Of a stretch of DNA of 64,000 nucleotides, positions 8,995-17,472 are shown piece after piece. Below the pieces are notes generated by a model, which searched no databases, had not been told where the DNA came from, and saw only the letters and a program-made list of their open reading frames with translations. The stretch covers positions 124,001-188,000 of the forward strand of contig NZ_BOMY01000034.1 of NCBI RefSeq assembly GCF_016862435.1, read 5' to 3'. Position 1 is the stretch's first letter; every line of letters starts with the position of its first letter. A program made the translations under genes and the position numbers. The DNA is from Paractinoplanes tereljensis (lineage in GTDB: Bacteria > Actinomycetota > Actinomycetes > Mycobacteriales > Micromonosporaceae).

Positions 8995-9719
8995 CCTCGT
9001 CCGGCATCGGCCGGGAGGTGGCGTTGCAGGCCGCCCGCCAGGGCACGACCGTGCTCGTGCTCGGCCGCCGGGCCGCCCTGCTCGACGAACTGGCCGCCGA
9101 GACCGGCGGCCGCTGCATCCCCATCCCGGTCGACGTGTCCGACACCGCTGCCGCGCAACGGGCGGTCGACCGGGCCGTCGAGGCCACCGGCCGGATCGAC
9201 GCGGCGCTGCTCAACGTCGGCGCCGGCCCGTCGTTCAACCTGGCCGGCGGCACCGCCGCCGAGATCCTGCACACGATGGACGCCAATTACCGGGTGACGG
9301 TCAACATGCTCGTCCCGCTGATCGCGGTCATGAAACGGCAGCGGTCCGGCCTGATCGTGCACACCAATTCGCTGGCCGGCGTCAACGGCACGCCGATGCA
9401 GGGCCCGTACAGCGCGGCCAAGGCCGCTTGCCGCCTGCTGATCGACACGGCCAGAATCGAACTCAAGCCGTACGGCGTACGCCTGATGTCGGTTTATCCG
9501 GGTTTTGTGGCCACCGACCGGGTGAGCGACGACGGCCTGCCGAAGCCGTTCGAGATCAGCGCGGCAGATGCCGCCGCCCGGATCCTGCGCGCGATGCGCG
9601 GCCGCCGCCCCGATGTGCTGTTCCCCGCGCCGACCGCGACGCTGGTGCGTGCCCTGCGCATGCTGCCCAAGTCGGTGGCCGGCCGGATCATGCTGCGCTT
9701 CACCCCGCCGGAATACTGA
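8958..9719 (+). CDS. Short-chain dehydrogenase/reductase
   Basis: Classical SDR, 253 aa, NAD(P)-dependent. The Rossmann motif GASSGIG is at about residues 12-18. The usual NNAG is replaced by NVGAG, the catalytic serine is in HTNSLAG, and YSAAK supplies Tyr and Lys. The C-terminus (LVRALRMLPKSVAGRIML) resembles DltE/YqjQ-like members. ATG at 8958 with weak AGGA upstream. The start region is duplicated upstream, creating a decoy mini-ORF. Followed six bases after its stop by a ThuA-like gene, so probably one transcript. Substrate unknown. Confidence 0.9.
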   Translation: MVRGVPTLLISGASSGIGREVALQAARQGTTVLVLGRRAALLDELAAETGGRCIPIPVDVSDTAAAQRAVDRAVEATGRIDAALLNVGAGPSFNLAGGTAAEILHTMDANYRVTVNMLVPLIAVMKRQRSGLIVHTNSLAGVNGTPMQGPYSAAKAACRLLIDTARIELKPYGVRLMSVYPGFVATDRVSDDGLPKPFEISAADAAARILRAMRGRRPDVLFPAPTATLVRALRMLPKSVAGRIMLRFTPPEY

Positions 9720-9725
9720 CCGTCC

Positions 9726-10376
9726 ATGAAGGCACTCATCGTCCGCGGCGGCTGGGACGGCCACCAGCCGGTCGCCTGCACCGAGTTGTTCCGCGATTTC
9801 CTGAAAAACCACGGCTTCGCCGTCCAAACAGCCGAAACCCTAGATGTGTACGCCGATCAGAGCGTGCTCGCCGACACGGACCTGATTGTCCAGTGCTGGA
9901 CCCGGGGCCGCCTGACTCCCGAGCAGGAGACCGGCCTGGTCGACCGGGTCCGAGCCGGTGCCGGTTTCGCCGGCTGGCACGGCGGCGTTCTGGCCGTCGG
10001 CTACGAGGCCGCGGACTACCAGTACATGGTGGGCGGCCGCTTCCTGAACCATCCCGGCGGCCTGATCGACTACCGGGTGGACATCACCGGCGACGACCCG
10101 ATCACCGCCGGGCTGACCAGCTTCGACGTCCACACCGAGCAGTACTGGTGCCACCTCGACCCCACCCTGAACGTCCTGGCCACCACCACGTTCACCGGCG
10201 CGCACGGCGCCCCGGAGACGGCCGGCGCGGTGATGCCGGTCGCCTGGACCCGCCAGTTCGGCGCGGGCCGCGTCTTCGTCTCGACGCTGGGCCACTCCCC
10301 CGCCGACCTGGAACTGCCGCCGACCCGCACGCTGACCGAACGAGGCCTGCTCTGGGCGGCAACGGGCCGGTCATAA
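9726..10376 (+). CDS. ThuA-like domain protein
   Basis: 216-aa protein of the ThuA-like family, with a glutamine-amidotransferase-like fold first named from trehalose utilisation. Seen here: the first strand KALIVRGGWDGHQP, a flavodoxin-like alternation of strands and helices, and the conserved AGAGFAGWHGG segment at about residues 78-88. Many relatives occur with sugar oxidoreductases. The gene starts six bases after the SDR stop, suggesting joint action on a sugar-like substrate. No signal peptide, so probably cytoplasmic. Confidence 0.85.
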   Translation: MKALIVRGGWDGHQPVACTELFRDFLKNHGFAVQTAETLDVYADQSVLADTDLIVQCWTRGRLTPEQETGLVDRVRAGAGFAGWHGGVLAVGYEAADYQYMVGGRFLNHPGGLIDYRVDITGDDPITAGLTSFDVHTEQYWCHLDPTLNVLATTTFTGAHGAPETAGAVMPVAWTRQFGAGRVFVSTLGHSPADLELPPTRTLTERGLLWAATGRS

Positions 10377-10382
10377 TCGGGC

Positions 10383-11216
10383 ATGGAGTACGTATCCAGA
10401 GTGCCGCGACCGCCGCTGGACGGGCTGATCGACGACCTTTACTACCTGGAAGGCACGCCGCCGTACGCCCGGCTGACGCTGCCGGCCAGCCCGGCCGCGT
10501 TGCTCATCGTCAACCTCGGGGCGCCGTTCCGCATCCGCACCGGCCTCGAGATGGCCGACTACGCCGACGGCTGCGTGATCACCACGCCCACCCGCGCGTG
10601 GGAGTTCAGCTATCCGGCCCGGACCCGGTCGGTCGGCGTGCACTTCAAGCCGTGGGGGCCGGCGCCGTTCCTGCCGATGCCCGCGGCCGAGCTGTGCGAC
10701 CGCCCGGTGACGATCGAGCAGGTCTGGGGCCGGCCCGCCGTCGCCGAGCTGCGCGACCGGCTGGCCACGGCGCACCGCCCGCACGAGATGCTGACCCTGC
10801 TCGAGGAGGAGCTGATGCGACGGCTGGGCGAGACTCCCGGCCTGGGGCTGGTCCGGCACACGGGCGGCGTCATCGCGGCGACCGGCGGGGCGATGGCGAT
10901 CGGCGACCTGCGGACGGCCGCCGGCGTCAGCAGCACGCATCTGGCCCAGCGGTTCCAACAGCTCATCGGCGTCACGCCGAAGCAGCTGGCCCGCAGCTAC
11001 CGCTTCACCACCACCATGCTCGCGCTCGACCCCGCCGAACCGATCGACTGGGCCGCCCTCGCCAGTCGATCGGGCTACTACGACCAGGCCCATTTCGGCC
11101 ACGAGTTCCGGGCGTTCACCGGCCTCACCCCGACCCGGTACGTCGAGGTCCGGCGGCAGTTCCTGCGCGAACACCCCGGCCACGTGATCGACGGCTGGCC
11201 GCTGCCGGCCGATTGA
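10383..11216 (+). CDS. AraC family transcriptional regulator
   Basis: 277 aa. The N-terminal half is a DUF6597/cupin-like sensing region beginning MEYVSRVPRPPLDGLIDDLYY. The C-terminal AraC DNA-binding domain carries two helix-turn-helix motifs (about 170-265), the second ending with the signature GYYDQAHFGHEFRAFTGLTP. It starts seven bases after the ThuA-like gene on the same strand, so it is probably co-transcribed and may regulate the SDR-ThuA unit. Its ligand is unknown. Confidence 0.92.
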   Translation: MEYVSRVPRPPLDGLIDDLYYLEGTPPYARLTLPASPAALLIVNLGAPFRIRTGLEMADYADGCVITTPTRAWEFSYPARTRSVGVHFKPWGPAPFLPMPAAELCDRPVTIEQVWGRPAVAELRDRLATAHRPHEMLTLLEEELMRRLGETPGLGLVRHTGGVIAATGGAMAIGDLRTAAGVSSTHLAQRFQQLIGVTPKQLARSYRFTTTMLALDPAEPIDWAALASRSGYYDQAHFGHEFRAFTGLTPTRYVEVRRQFLREHPGHVIDGWPLPAD

Positions 11217-11259
11217 TTTTCTACAAGAGCAGCAGCGCACGACACGCTAATTTGAGCCC

Positions 11260-11841
11260 ATGAGCAAAGTGGTCTTGTACAGCTCGGTGTCGGTGGACGG
11301 CTTCATCGCGGATCCCAACGACCAGCCCGGCCCGCTGTTCGACTGGTTGACCAGTGGCGACGTCCCGCTGGACGACAGCGGCGTGCTGAAGGTCTCGCAG
11401 ACGTCCTACGACTACGTCCGGCCGTACTGGGACGAGATCGGGGTGACGATCTGCGGCCGCCACGTCTTCGACCTGACCGACGGCTGGGAGGGAAAGCCCC
11501 CGAGCGGCATCGACCACGTGGTCGTCGTGACACACCGCCCGGCCCCCGACGGTTGGGACCCCGAGGCGCCGTTCCACTTCGTAGACGGCGTAGAGGCCGC
11601 CGTGGCCAGGGCCCAGGAGCTGGCGGGCGACCGCGTGGTCGAGGTAGCGGCCGGCGACGTCGGCGGCCAGGTGCTGGCCGCGGGCCTGGTGGACGAGGTG
11701 CGCATGGACGTCGTACCGGTGGTGTTCGGCGCCGGCAAGCGCTTCTTCGGCCCGGTCCACGCACAGCACCTGCTGGCCGACCCGGACGTGGCGATCCAGG
11801 GCAGTCGGGTCCTCCACCTGCGCTACCCGGTACGCCACTGA
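11260..11841 (+). CDS. RibD C-terminal/dihydrofolate reductase-like protein
   Basis: 193-aa reductase-fold protein of the RibD-C/DHFR group. It opens with the hallmark YSSVSVDGFIADPND, has a central ICGRHVFDLTDGWEGKPP region, and ends with VDEVRMDVVPVVFGAGKRFF, the conserved E-x-x-P-V-x-x-G-x-G segment. Such stand-alone proteins bind NADPH and probably reduce an unidentified heterocycle; they are not true folate enzymes. It follows the AraC gene after 43 bp. Confidence 0.9.
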   Translation: MSKVVLYSSVSVDGFIADPNDQPGPLFDWLTSGDVPLDDSGVLKVSQTSYDYVRPYWDEIGVTICGRHVFDLTDGWEGKPPSGIDHVVVVTHRPAPDGWDPEAPFHFVDGVEAAVARAQELAGDRVVEVAAGDVGGQVLAAGLVDEVRMDVVPVVFGAGKRFFGPVHAQHLLADPDVAIQGSRVLHLRYPVRH

Positions 11842-11928
11842 CCGTCCGGCCGACCGGTCTGGTGTGCCGTTCAACAATCAGCCGGCCGGTGATTCCCGCA
11901 GAACCCGGGCTGTGGTCACATTGACCTC

Positions 11929-13260
11929 ATGGCCGGAGGCGATCATGAGGGCGCGCTCGCGCGGATCCTCGATCCCGGCCGGCTGGCCGCGGTGCACCGG
12001 ACGCGCCTGCTCGACACCGGCCCGGAAGAGGCCTTCGACCGGCTGACCCGGCTCGCCGCGACCCTGTTGGGCACGCCGTTCGCCTTCGTGACGATCGTCG
12101 ACGACACCCGCTCGTTCTGGAAGAGCTCCGTCGGCATCGACAGCACCGACCCCGCCGACCGGCAGAACACCGTGCAGCAGTCGTTCTGCCAGTACGTCAT
12201 CGGCTCCGGGGCCGAACTGATCGTGACCGACGCCCGGACCGATCCGCGTACGGCGGCCAACCCGTCGATCGATCTGATGGGCGTGGCCGCCTGGGCCGGT
12301 TTCCCCGTCCGTTCTCCCGAAGGTCACATCCTCGGGACATTCTGTGCCGTCGACACCAGCACCCGGCAGTGGACCGCGCACGACGTCGAGGTTCTGCACA
12401 CTCTGTCGCAGGCCGCCGCCGGTGAGATCGCCCTGCGTGAGGCCGTGGACAACGCCGAAGCCGCCACCGCCAGAGCCGAAGCCGCCACCGCCGTCGCGGA
12501 GACCGCGACCGTCCGCGCCGAACAACTTGCCGACACGCTGCAGGAAAGCCTGCTCCCACCGCATCTGCCCGCGGTTCCCGGGGTCGACATAGCGGTGCGA
12601 TACCGGCGGGCCGCAGGTGGCAAGGCTGACGTCTACGGCGACTTCTACGACGTGTTCCCGTCCGTCCGGGACGCCTGGGCCGTGGTCGTCGGCGATGTCG
12701 CGGGCAAGGGCCCGCAAGCAGCCAAGGTCACCGCCCTGGCTCGATACACCCTGCGAGCAGCCGCTGCCCGAGGCGCGAATCCCAGCGCCAACCTCGCCAC
12801 CCTCAACGACGCGCTACTGGGCTGGTACACCGACGACCGGCGGTTCCTCACCGCCGTCTACGCCACCCTGCGACCCCACCGCGACGGCATCAGCGTGCGG
12901 GTCAGCTGCGGTGGCCACGACCCCGCGATCATCCGGCGCGCCGACGGCCGCATCCAGATGCTCGGCCGCCACGGCCTCATCCTCGGCTGGCGGCCCGCTC
13001 CGCACCTGTCCAACCAGCGGACGATCCTGCACCCCGGCGACAGCATGGTCCTGTTCACCGACGGCGTCACCGAAGGCCACCCCATCGGCCACCGGGAGCT
13101 GTTCGGGCCGGAGCGGCTGCAGAAAGTCGTCGCGGACGCCCCGGCCCACTCCGCGGATCAACTCGCCGCCGCCGTCGACGATGCCCTCGTCGCCTACACC
13201 GGCGGCCACGCCGCGGACGACACCGCCATCCTGACCCTGCACGTTCCCGCCCGTCCTTGA
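11929..13260 (+). CDS. GAF-SpoIIE (PP2C-type) serine phosphatase
   Basis: 443 aa. A GAF sensor domain (about 20-168, with an FVTIVDDTRSFWKSS start) is joined by an alanine-rich helical linker (about 165-200) to a SpoIIE/RsbU-type PP2C phosphatase (about 205-440). Metal-binding aspartates are visible in YGDFYD and GDVAGKG, and the C-terminal ADDTAIL motif is intact. Such enzymes dephosphorylate anti-sigma-factor antagonists in partner-switching stress pathways. No antagonist or anti-sigma gene is in the window; a lone receiver lies tail-to-tail with it. Confidence 0.93.
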   Translation: MAGGDHEGALARILDPGRLAAVHRTRLLDTGPEEAFDRLTRLAATLLGTPFAFVTIVDDTRSFWKSSVGIDSTDPADRQNTVQQSFCQYVIGSGAELIVTDARTDPRTAANPSIDLMGVAAWAGFPVRSPEGHILGTFCAVDTSTRQWTAHDVEVLHTLSQAAAGEIALREAVDNAEAATARAEAATAVAETATVRAEQLADTLQESLLPPHLPAVPGVDIAVRYRRAAGGKADVYGDFYDVFPSVRDAWAVVVGDVAGKGPQAAKVTALARYTLRAAAARGANPSANLATLNDALLGWYTDDRRFLTAVYATLRPHRDGISVRVSCGGHDPAIIRRADGRIQMLGRHGLILGWRPAPHLSNQRTILHPGDSMVLFTDGVTEGHPIGHRELFGPERLQKVVADAPAHSADQLAAAVDDALVAYTGGHAADDTAILTLHVPARP

Positions 13261-13268
13261 GCGGGGAG

Positions 13269-13736
13269 TCAGGTTTCGCAGGGGACGGGGCCTCCGCCGA
13301 GCACCAGGACGGGCTCGGGCGCCGCCTGCGCTGCCGGGAGGCTGTGCTCCCGGTGCCAGCGCTGTTGCCGTACCGGGCTCAGCAAGGCCTGGACCCGGCG
13401 GCTGAGGTCCTGCGGGTCGAAGGGTTTGACGACGTAGTCGTCGGCTCCGCAGTCGAAGCCGGAAGCCCGGTCGCCGAGCTGGCCACGAGCCGTCAGGATG
13501 ACCACCGGAATGCCGGCGGTGCGGCGGTCGGCGCGCCAGGTCGCACACAGGTCGAGGCCGGATGGTCCGGGCATCCTGATGTCCAGGATGACGCAGTCCG
13601 GCAGGGTCGTGGAGACCGAGTCCAGCGCCTCGGCGCCGCTGGTCGCCGTGCGGCTGTCGATGCCGGCGACGGCCAGCGTCGCGGCGACCAAGCCGAGCAG
13701 AGCCTCGTCGTCATCCACGATCAGTACCGTCGCCAT
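13269..13736 (-). CDS. Single-domain response regulator (receiver only)
   Basis: 155 aa, a CheY-like receiver with no output domain. Acidic pocket D8/D9, phospho-acceptor D52 (CVILDIRMPG), switch T82 (VILTARG) and K104 (VVKPF) are all present. The roughly 35 C-terminal residues are basic then Pro/Gly-rich and do not match a DNA-binding domain. It lies between a SpoIIE phosphatase (convergent) and a CHASE histidine kinase (divergent, 79 bp), so it may pass signals from that kinase by protein contact. Confidence 0.93.
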   Translation of the reverse strand: MATVLIVDDDEALLGLVAATLAVAGIDSRTATSGAEALDSVSTTLPDCVILDIRMPGPSGLDLCATWRADRRTAGIPVVILTARGQLGDRASGFDCGADDYVVKPFDPQDLSRRVQALLSPVRQQRWHREHSLPAAQAAPEPVLVLGGGPVPCET

Positions 13737-13815
13737 GACGCCTCCAGATTTCCCGCATAGCGTACTCTTCCCGGCATTTCGCGGTTAGGGTTTCCGGTAT
13801 GGATCTTGCGGGCCG

Positions 13816-16011
13816 GTGCTGAACCCGAGCCGGATGAGGTCGGCCTTGATGCTGGCCGGTGTGGCCGCCGCGCTCGTCGGCCTGGCCAGCCTGGTGGTCG
13901 CCGGCGCCGCCGAAGCCACCCAGGGCCGGGTGGCCCGGCAGCAGATCGACAACCGGGCGGCCCTGATCAGTGCCGCCGCGGCGAGTCAGTTGAACCGCTA
14001 CGTCGACGCCCTGACCCTGGTGACCGGTGGCCTCGCGGCCGCCGAGCCGTTGACCGCCGGCGCGTTCCAGCGGATCACGGCGCCACTGCGCTACCTGGGC
14101 CTCAGCGGTGTTCCCGCGGTCGCGTTCGTCGTGCCCGCGCGCGACGATCAGATCGCCGCCACCCAGGCGCTCTGGCGGTCACGCGGCTCCACCGGGCTGC
14201 GACTCGCACCGAACCGCCGCGTCGGCGAGCACCTGTTCGCGGTGATGAATCAGACGGTCGACGGGTCGAACCCGCCCCGGATCGGCCGGGACTCGACCCT
14301 CGCGCCGGCCGCCGCGACCGCGATGCGCCAGGCCCGGGCCTCCGGCCGGATCACCGTCTCGGACCCGTTTCCGCTGCTGCGTGACAACCTGCTGCCGCCG
14401 GGCCGCCGTCAGCTCTCCTTCGCCCTGGCCGCACCGGTCCAGAGCGGCGAGTACCGGTCGTTCCAGGGCTGGGTCGTGATCAGCCTGCGGGGCCAGGACT
14501 TCATCAGCGCCACCATGCAGAGGTTCTCGCAGGACCTGGTCGACGTGACGCTCCTGGTCCCGGTCGCCGACCGCCCGCTGGTGACGGTGGCCAGCCTGCG
14601 TGCCTCCGACACCACCCGGCGAGACCTGCATCGCGCCCTTGACCTGGCGGTGGCACAGGCGCACTGGACGATCCAGATCGACGCGGTCGCGGCCCGTCTT
14701 CCGGGTGTGCGCAGCGCAGTTCCGGTGACGGCGGGAATCGTCGGCGGGCTGACCGCCCTGCTGGCAGTGGTCCTGATCACCGGACGGGCCCGGGCCGACC
14801 AGCGGGTCCGTAGCGCCACCTCGGAGCTGGTCCGGGGCGCCGCCCACCTGCACACCGAACTCGACGCGCGGTATGCCGCCGAGGCGCTGCTGCGGACCGC
14901 ACACGACGACCTCGCCTCCCAGCGGACCCGCCTGACCCAGGTGCTCGACGCCCTCGAGGTCGCCGTCAGCACCTGCGACACCACCGGCTCGATCACCCAC
15001 CTGAACCGGGCCGCCCGTGATTGCCTGGGTGCCGAGGCGAGCCTGTCGACGATCACCGAACTCAGCACCCGCCTGAGCCTCAACGCCCTCGACGGCCGGG
15101 CCCTGCCGGAATCCGAGTTGCCGCTGCGGCGCTCGCTGGACGGGGAGGTCATCGACGGCCTGGAGGTGACCACCGCCGGGCCGGAAAGCCACCGGCGCGT
15201 CCTGCAGGTGCACAGCCGCCCGCTGTACGACCAGAACGGCGGCCTCGTCGGCGCGGTGGCCTCGTCGCACGACATCACCGCCCTGCGCGAGCACCAGGCC
15301 GAACTGACCGCCTTCGCCGGCGTCGTCGCCCACGACCTGAAAGGACCGCTGACGGCGGTCGCGGGCTTCACCCATCTCGCCGTGACGGCCCTCGCCGCCG
15401 GGGCACCACGGGATACGGCCTCCGCTCATCTGCGTCAGGTGCTCGACGCGGCTCATCGGATGGACCGGCTCATCGACGAACTGCTCCGCTACGCGGCCGC
15501 CCGCGATGCCCAGCTGGAACTGGCTGACGTCGACCTCCACGCGCTGGTGACCCAGACCGTCGCGGACCGGTTGACCGAACACGCCGCGCACCTGGACGCA
15601 CCGGTCCCGCACGTCTTCATCGGCCCGCTACCGCAGATTCGAGCCGACGCGACGATGATGCGGCAACTGCTCGACAATCTGATCGGGAACGGCTTGAAAT
15701 ACACCCGGCCCGGCCAGGCCGCCGAACTCGACATCACCGCCGAGACGTCCCGGACCGGCGAGTTGCGTCTCATGATCGCCGACCGCGGCATCGGCATCCC
15801 GCCCGATCAGCACGGCGCGATCTTCGCCACCTTCTACCGGGCCGATCGAGGCGACCACTACGCCGGAACCGGCCTCGGCCTGTCCATCTGCCAGCGGATC
15901 GCCCAGCGCCACGGCGGCGTCATCACCGCCGCGGACAACCCCGGCGGCGGAACCCGGATAACTGTCACCCTGCCCGCCGCGCTGCTCGACCAGGCAGCAC
16001 CGCCGCAGTGA
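13816..16011 (+). CDS. CHASE-PAS hybrid-less sensor histidine kinase
   Basis: 731-aa membrane histidine kinase. TM1 (about 10-30) and TM2 (about 298-320) bracket an extracellular CHASE domain. Then come a coiled coil, a PAS domain (about 375-490) and the HisKA domain with phospho-acceptor H506 in VVAHDLKGPLTAV. The ATPase domain has DNLIGNGLKYT (N box), ADRGIGIPPD (G1) and GTGLGLSICQRI (G2). GTG start at 13816, though an in-frame ATG at 13834 is possible. Its receiver partner is probably the divergent 155-aa protein. CHASE ligands are usually small extracellular molecules; this one is unknown. Confidence 0.93.
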   Translation: MLNPSRMRSALMLAGVAAALVGLASLVVAGAAEATQGRVARQQIDNRAALISAAAASQLNRYVDALTLVTGGLAAAEPLTAGAFQRITAPLRYLGLSGVPAVAFVVPARDDQIAATQALWRSRGSTGLRLAPNRRVGEHLFAVMNQTVDGSNPPRIGRDSTLAPAAATAMRQARASGRITVSDPFPLLRDNLLPPGRRQLSFALAAPVQSGEYRSFQGWVVISLRGQDFISATMQRFSQDLVDVTLLVPVADRPLVTVASLRASDTTRRDLHRALDLAVAQAHWTIQIDAVAARLPGVRSAVPVTAGIVGGLTALLAVVLITGRARADQRVRSATSELVRGAAHLHTELDARYAAEALLRTAHDDLASQRTRLTQVLDALEVAVSTCDTTGSITHLNRAARDCLGAEASLSTITELSTRLSLNALDGRALPESELPLRRSLDGEVIDGLEVTTAGPESHRRVLQVHSRPLYDQNGGLVGAVASSHDITALREHQAELTAFAGVVAHDLKGPLTAVAGFTHLAVTALAAGAPRDTASAHLRQVLDAAHRMDRLIDELLRYAAARDAQLELADVDLHALVTQTVADRLTEHAAHLDAPVPHVFIGPLPQIRADATMMRQLLDNLIGNGLKYTRPGQAAELDITAETSRTGELRLMIADRGIGIPPDQHGAIFATFYRADRGDHYAGTGLGLSICQRIAQRHGGVITAADNPGGGTRITVTLPAALLDQAAPPQ

Positions 16012-16034
16012 GCCGGGCGGCGCGCACGACGTCG

Positions 16035-16538
16035 CTACCTGCCAGTCGGCCAAGAGCCGCGCCGGGCAAGGCGATCAAGATAATCGAGCAGCTTTACCTC
16101 ACTACGGAGCAGCTTCTCGCGCTCAAGTGCTGGCAGACCAGCCAGCCGGTTCATGAGGTTTACGCCCCGCGCCACATACACCATCGTGCCCGAATACTCG
16201 CGACAGGCCGAGCACCACGTCAACCCGATGCAACGCGTGTAAGCCCTGTCGGTCGATGCGTAGATGCGGTAGCGGTAACTACGAAGGTCGCCATTACAGG
16301 GCACACGATCCTCGACCTGGGCGCCGTGAACAACACTGACCTTGGTCCATGTCCATCCTGCAGCCCGGCGCCCCACGGCCCCAACCTGCCTGGCGACGAA
16401 CCCAGCAAGCCACCCCGGTTCTGCCGATGCCCTCCGCTCAATGCGCGCGAGTTTCGGCACCAGCGGGATGCCACCGTTGTGGATGTTCGGGAGTTTGGGC
16501 ACCACCCCGCTTGAAGCCTCCCGCGTCCGCGCGCTCAA
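16035..16538 (-). CDS. Hypothetical protein with CxxC motif
   Basis: Up to 167 aa; the start is uncertain and the N-terminal 50 residues look less constrained. The C-terminal 90 residues look genuine: a CNGDLRSYRYRIYAS segment, a cysteine pair (TWCSACREYSG) plus C at YTRC that could bind metal, and a charged C-terminal helix (EREKLLRSEVKLLDYLDRL). I have the impression of a small actinobacterial family of this shape but cannot name it. Convergent with the histidine kinase, 23 bp between stops. Confidence 0.55.
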   Translation of the reverse strand: MSARTREASSGVVPKLPNIHNGGIPLVPKLARIERRASAEPGWLAGFVARQVGAVGRRAAGWTWTKVSVVHGAQVEDRVPCNGDLRSYRYRIYASTDRAYTRCIGLTWCSACREYSGTMVYVARGVNLMNRLAGLPALEREKLLRSEVKLLDYLDRLARRGSWPTGR

Positions 16539-16703
16539 GCCAAGCCTCGCTCACGATCTATGATGGTGTCGCAGGTGGGACGCGCATTGTTCGCGGCAGA
16601 TCCGGATGCCTGACGCCGTCGTCCACTCGCTGGATCACCGTCCCGCAAGATGTCAGACCCCTCCGCGAAGCGGTGGTAAGCCGGGCATTCCGTGCACTGT
16701 CAC

Positions 16704-16756
16704 GTTGATCTTGCGAAGTTCCTGCTCGCTCAGAACAGGAACCCTCCACGATCCAC
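16704..16756. repeat. Imperfect palindrome, copy A of a VDLAxLL-type repeat
   Basis: Left arm 16704-16727 pairs with right arm 16733-16756 at 17 of 24 positions. Read on its own strand, the left arm spells VDLAKFLL and the right arm VDRGGFLF, so it is a more degenerate copy of the palindrome at 16830-16882. Confidence 0.7.
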
Positions 16757-16829
16757 ACGCAGGCCGCGCAGCACCGACAAACCTGGCCGCATGGAGTGCC
16801 TACATGTCGGACAATTCGGCAGCTGTGGT

Positions 16830-16882
16830 GTCGACCTTGCGGAGTTACTGTCAGCTCCTAACAGCAACTCGGCTAGATCTAC
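16830..16882. repeat. Codon-periodic palindrome, copy B (VDLAELL on both strands)
   Basis: Left arm 16830-16851 (GTCGACCTTGCGGAGTTACT then GT) pairs with right arm 16861-16882 at 17 of 22 positions. The five mismatches fall at arm positions 3, 6, 9, 12 and 18, all third codon positions, so both arms encode VDLAELL when read 5' to 3' on their own strand. Loop of nine bases. Confidence 0.85.
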
Positions 16883-17138
16883 ACGGATTCGGCGGCGAAC
16901 CCGCAGCGTCGCCACCAGCCGGCGCTCTGAACCGCCTACCGGCGAGAAACCGGGACGCAGACCGGAATCCGCCCGTCCGAAAACTCAGCCACTCGCAAGG
17001 CGCGCTCATCGGCAGATCCGCGTATCCGCGCTCCGGGTCCGTTCATGATCGTTTTGCACCCAGAGTGACAGGCCGCTGGGCGTCCCGTTGTAGTCCTTGA
17101 CGGAGACACGGTGACGGGGCACGAAGGCCGCCGCTTCG

Positions 17139-17472
17139 TCAGGAGATCTCGGCGTTGCCCTCGCGGTAGATCCTCGCCGACTCGATGCGGTCGCCCCGCA
17201 GTCGGTAGAAGCCCGCGATGGAGAACGTCTGCTCCTTGCCGGCTACGGTCAGCTGGCAGGCGGCTCGGTCGCCTGCGGCGAGCAGGTCCTGGATCATCAG
17301 GGTCGGCGGCAGGCCCGCCATCGCGGCGGCGAAGAACTCGGTCAGCTCACCTCGCCCGCGCACGACGCTGGTGACCCACCAGGCGTCCTCGGTGAAACCA
17401 GCCATCAGGGGCATCAAGGTCACGAGCGTTGAAGGCCCCCAGGTGCCCGCGCACCACTTCCTCTGAGCTCAT
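17139..17472 (-). pseudogene. SnoaL-like (NTF2 fold) protein, apparent frameshift
   Basis: NTF2-like SnoaL protein of about 110 aa. The N-terminus is in one frame (MSSEEVVRGHLGAFNARDLD, ATG at 17472) and the rest is in another (LMAGFTEDAWWVTSVVRG ... IYREGNAEIS). They join in a CCCC run (GGGG on the plus strand, 17408-17411) that has one base too many; removing it restores a full family member. The ATG overlaps the upstream lipoprotein's stop as ATGA, confirming the intended start. Either a recent inactivation or a sequencing error. SnoaL-like proteins are small cyclases, isomerases or binding proteins. Confidence 0.8.

Larger units (their letters stand above)
16539..17138. other. Sparse 600-bp region with palindromic repeats and coding-like scraps
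   Basis: No convincing gene. Two related imperfect palindromes lie at 16704-16756 and 16830-16882. Several open frames cross the region, but their composition (Arg/Pro/Ser-rich, no domain) argues against genes. On the minus strand at about 17000-17130 a coding-like scrap reads VKDYNGTPSGLSLWVQN; it may be a gene relic, but I cannot identify it. Confidence 0.6.

Noticed and set aside
8829-9827. Long N-terminal extension of the DUF4304-like frame
   Set aside because: It is antisense to the SDR gene and includes the tandem repeat translated twice; family similarity begins only at the GTG at 8828.
16606-17100. 164-codon plus-strand frame
   Set aside because: No domain, no good ribosome-binding site, and it runs through the palindromic repeats; better explained as repeat-bearing intergenic DNA.
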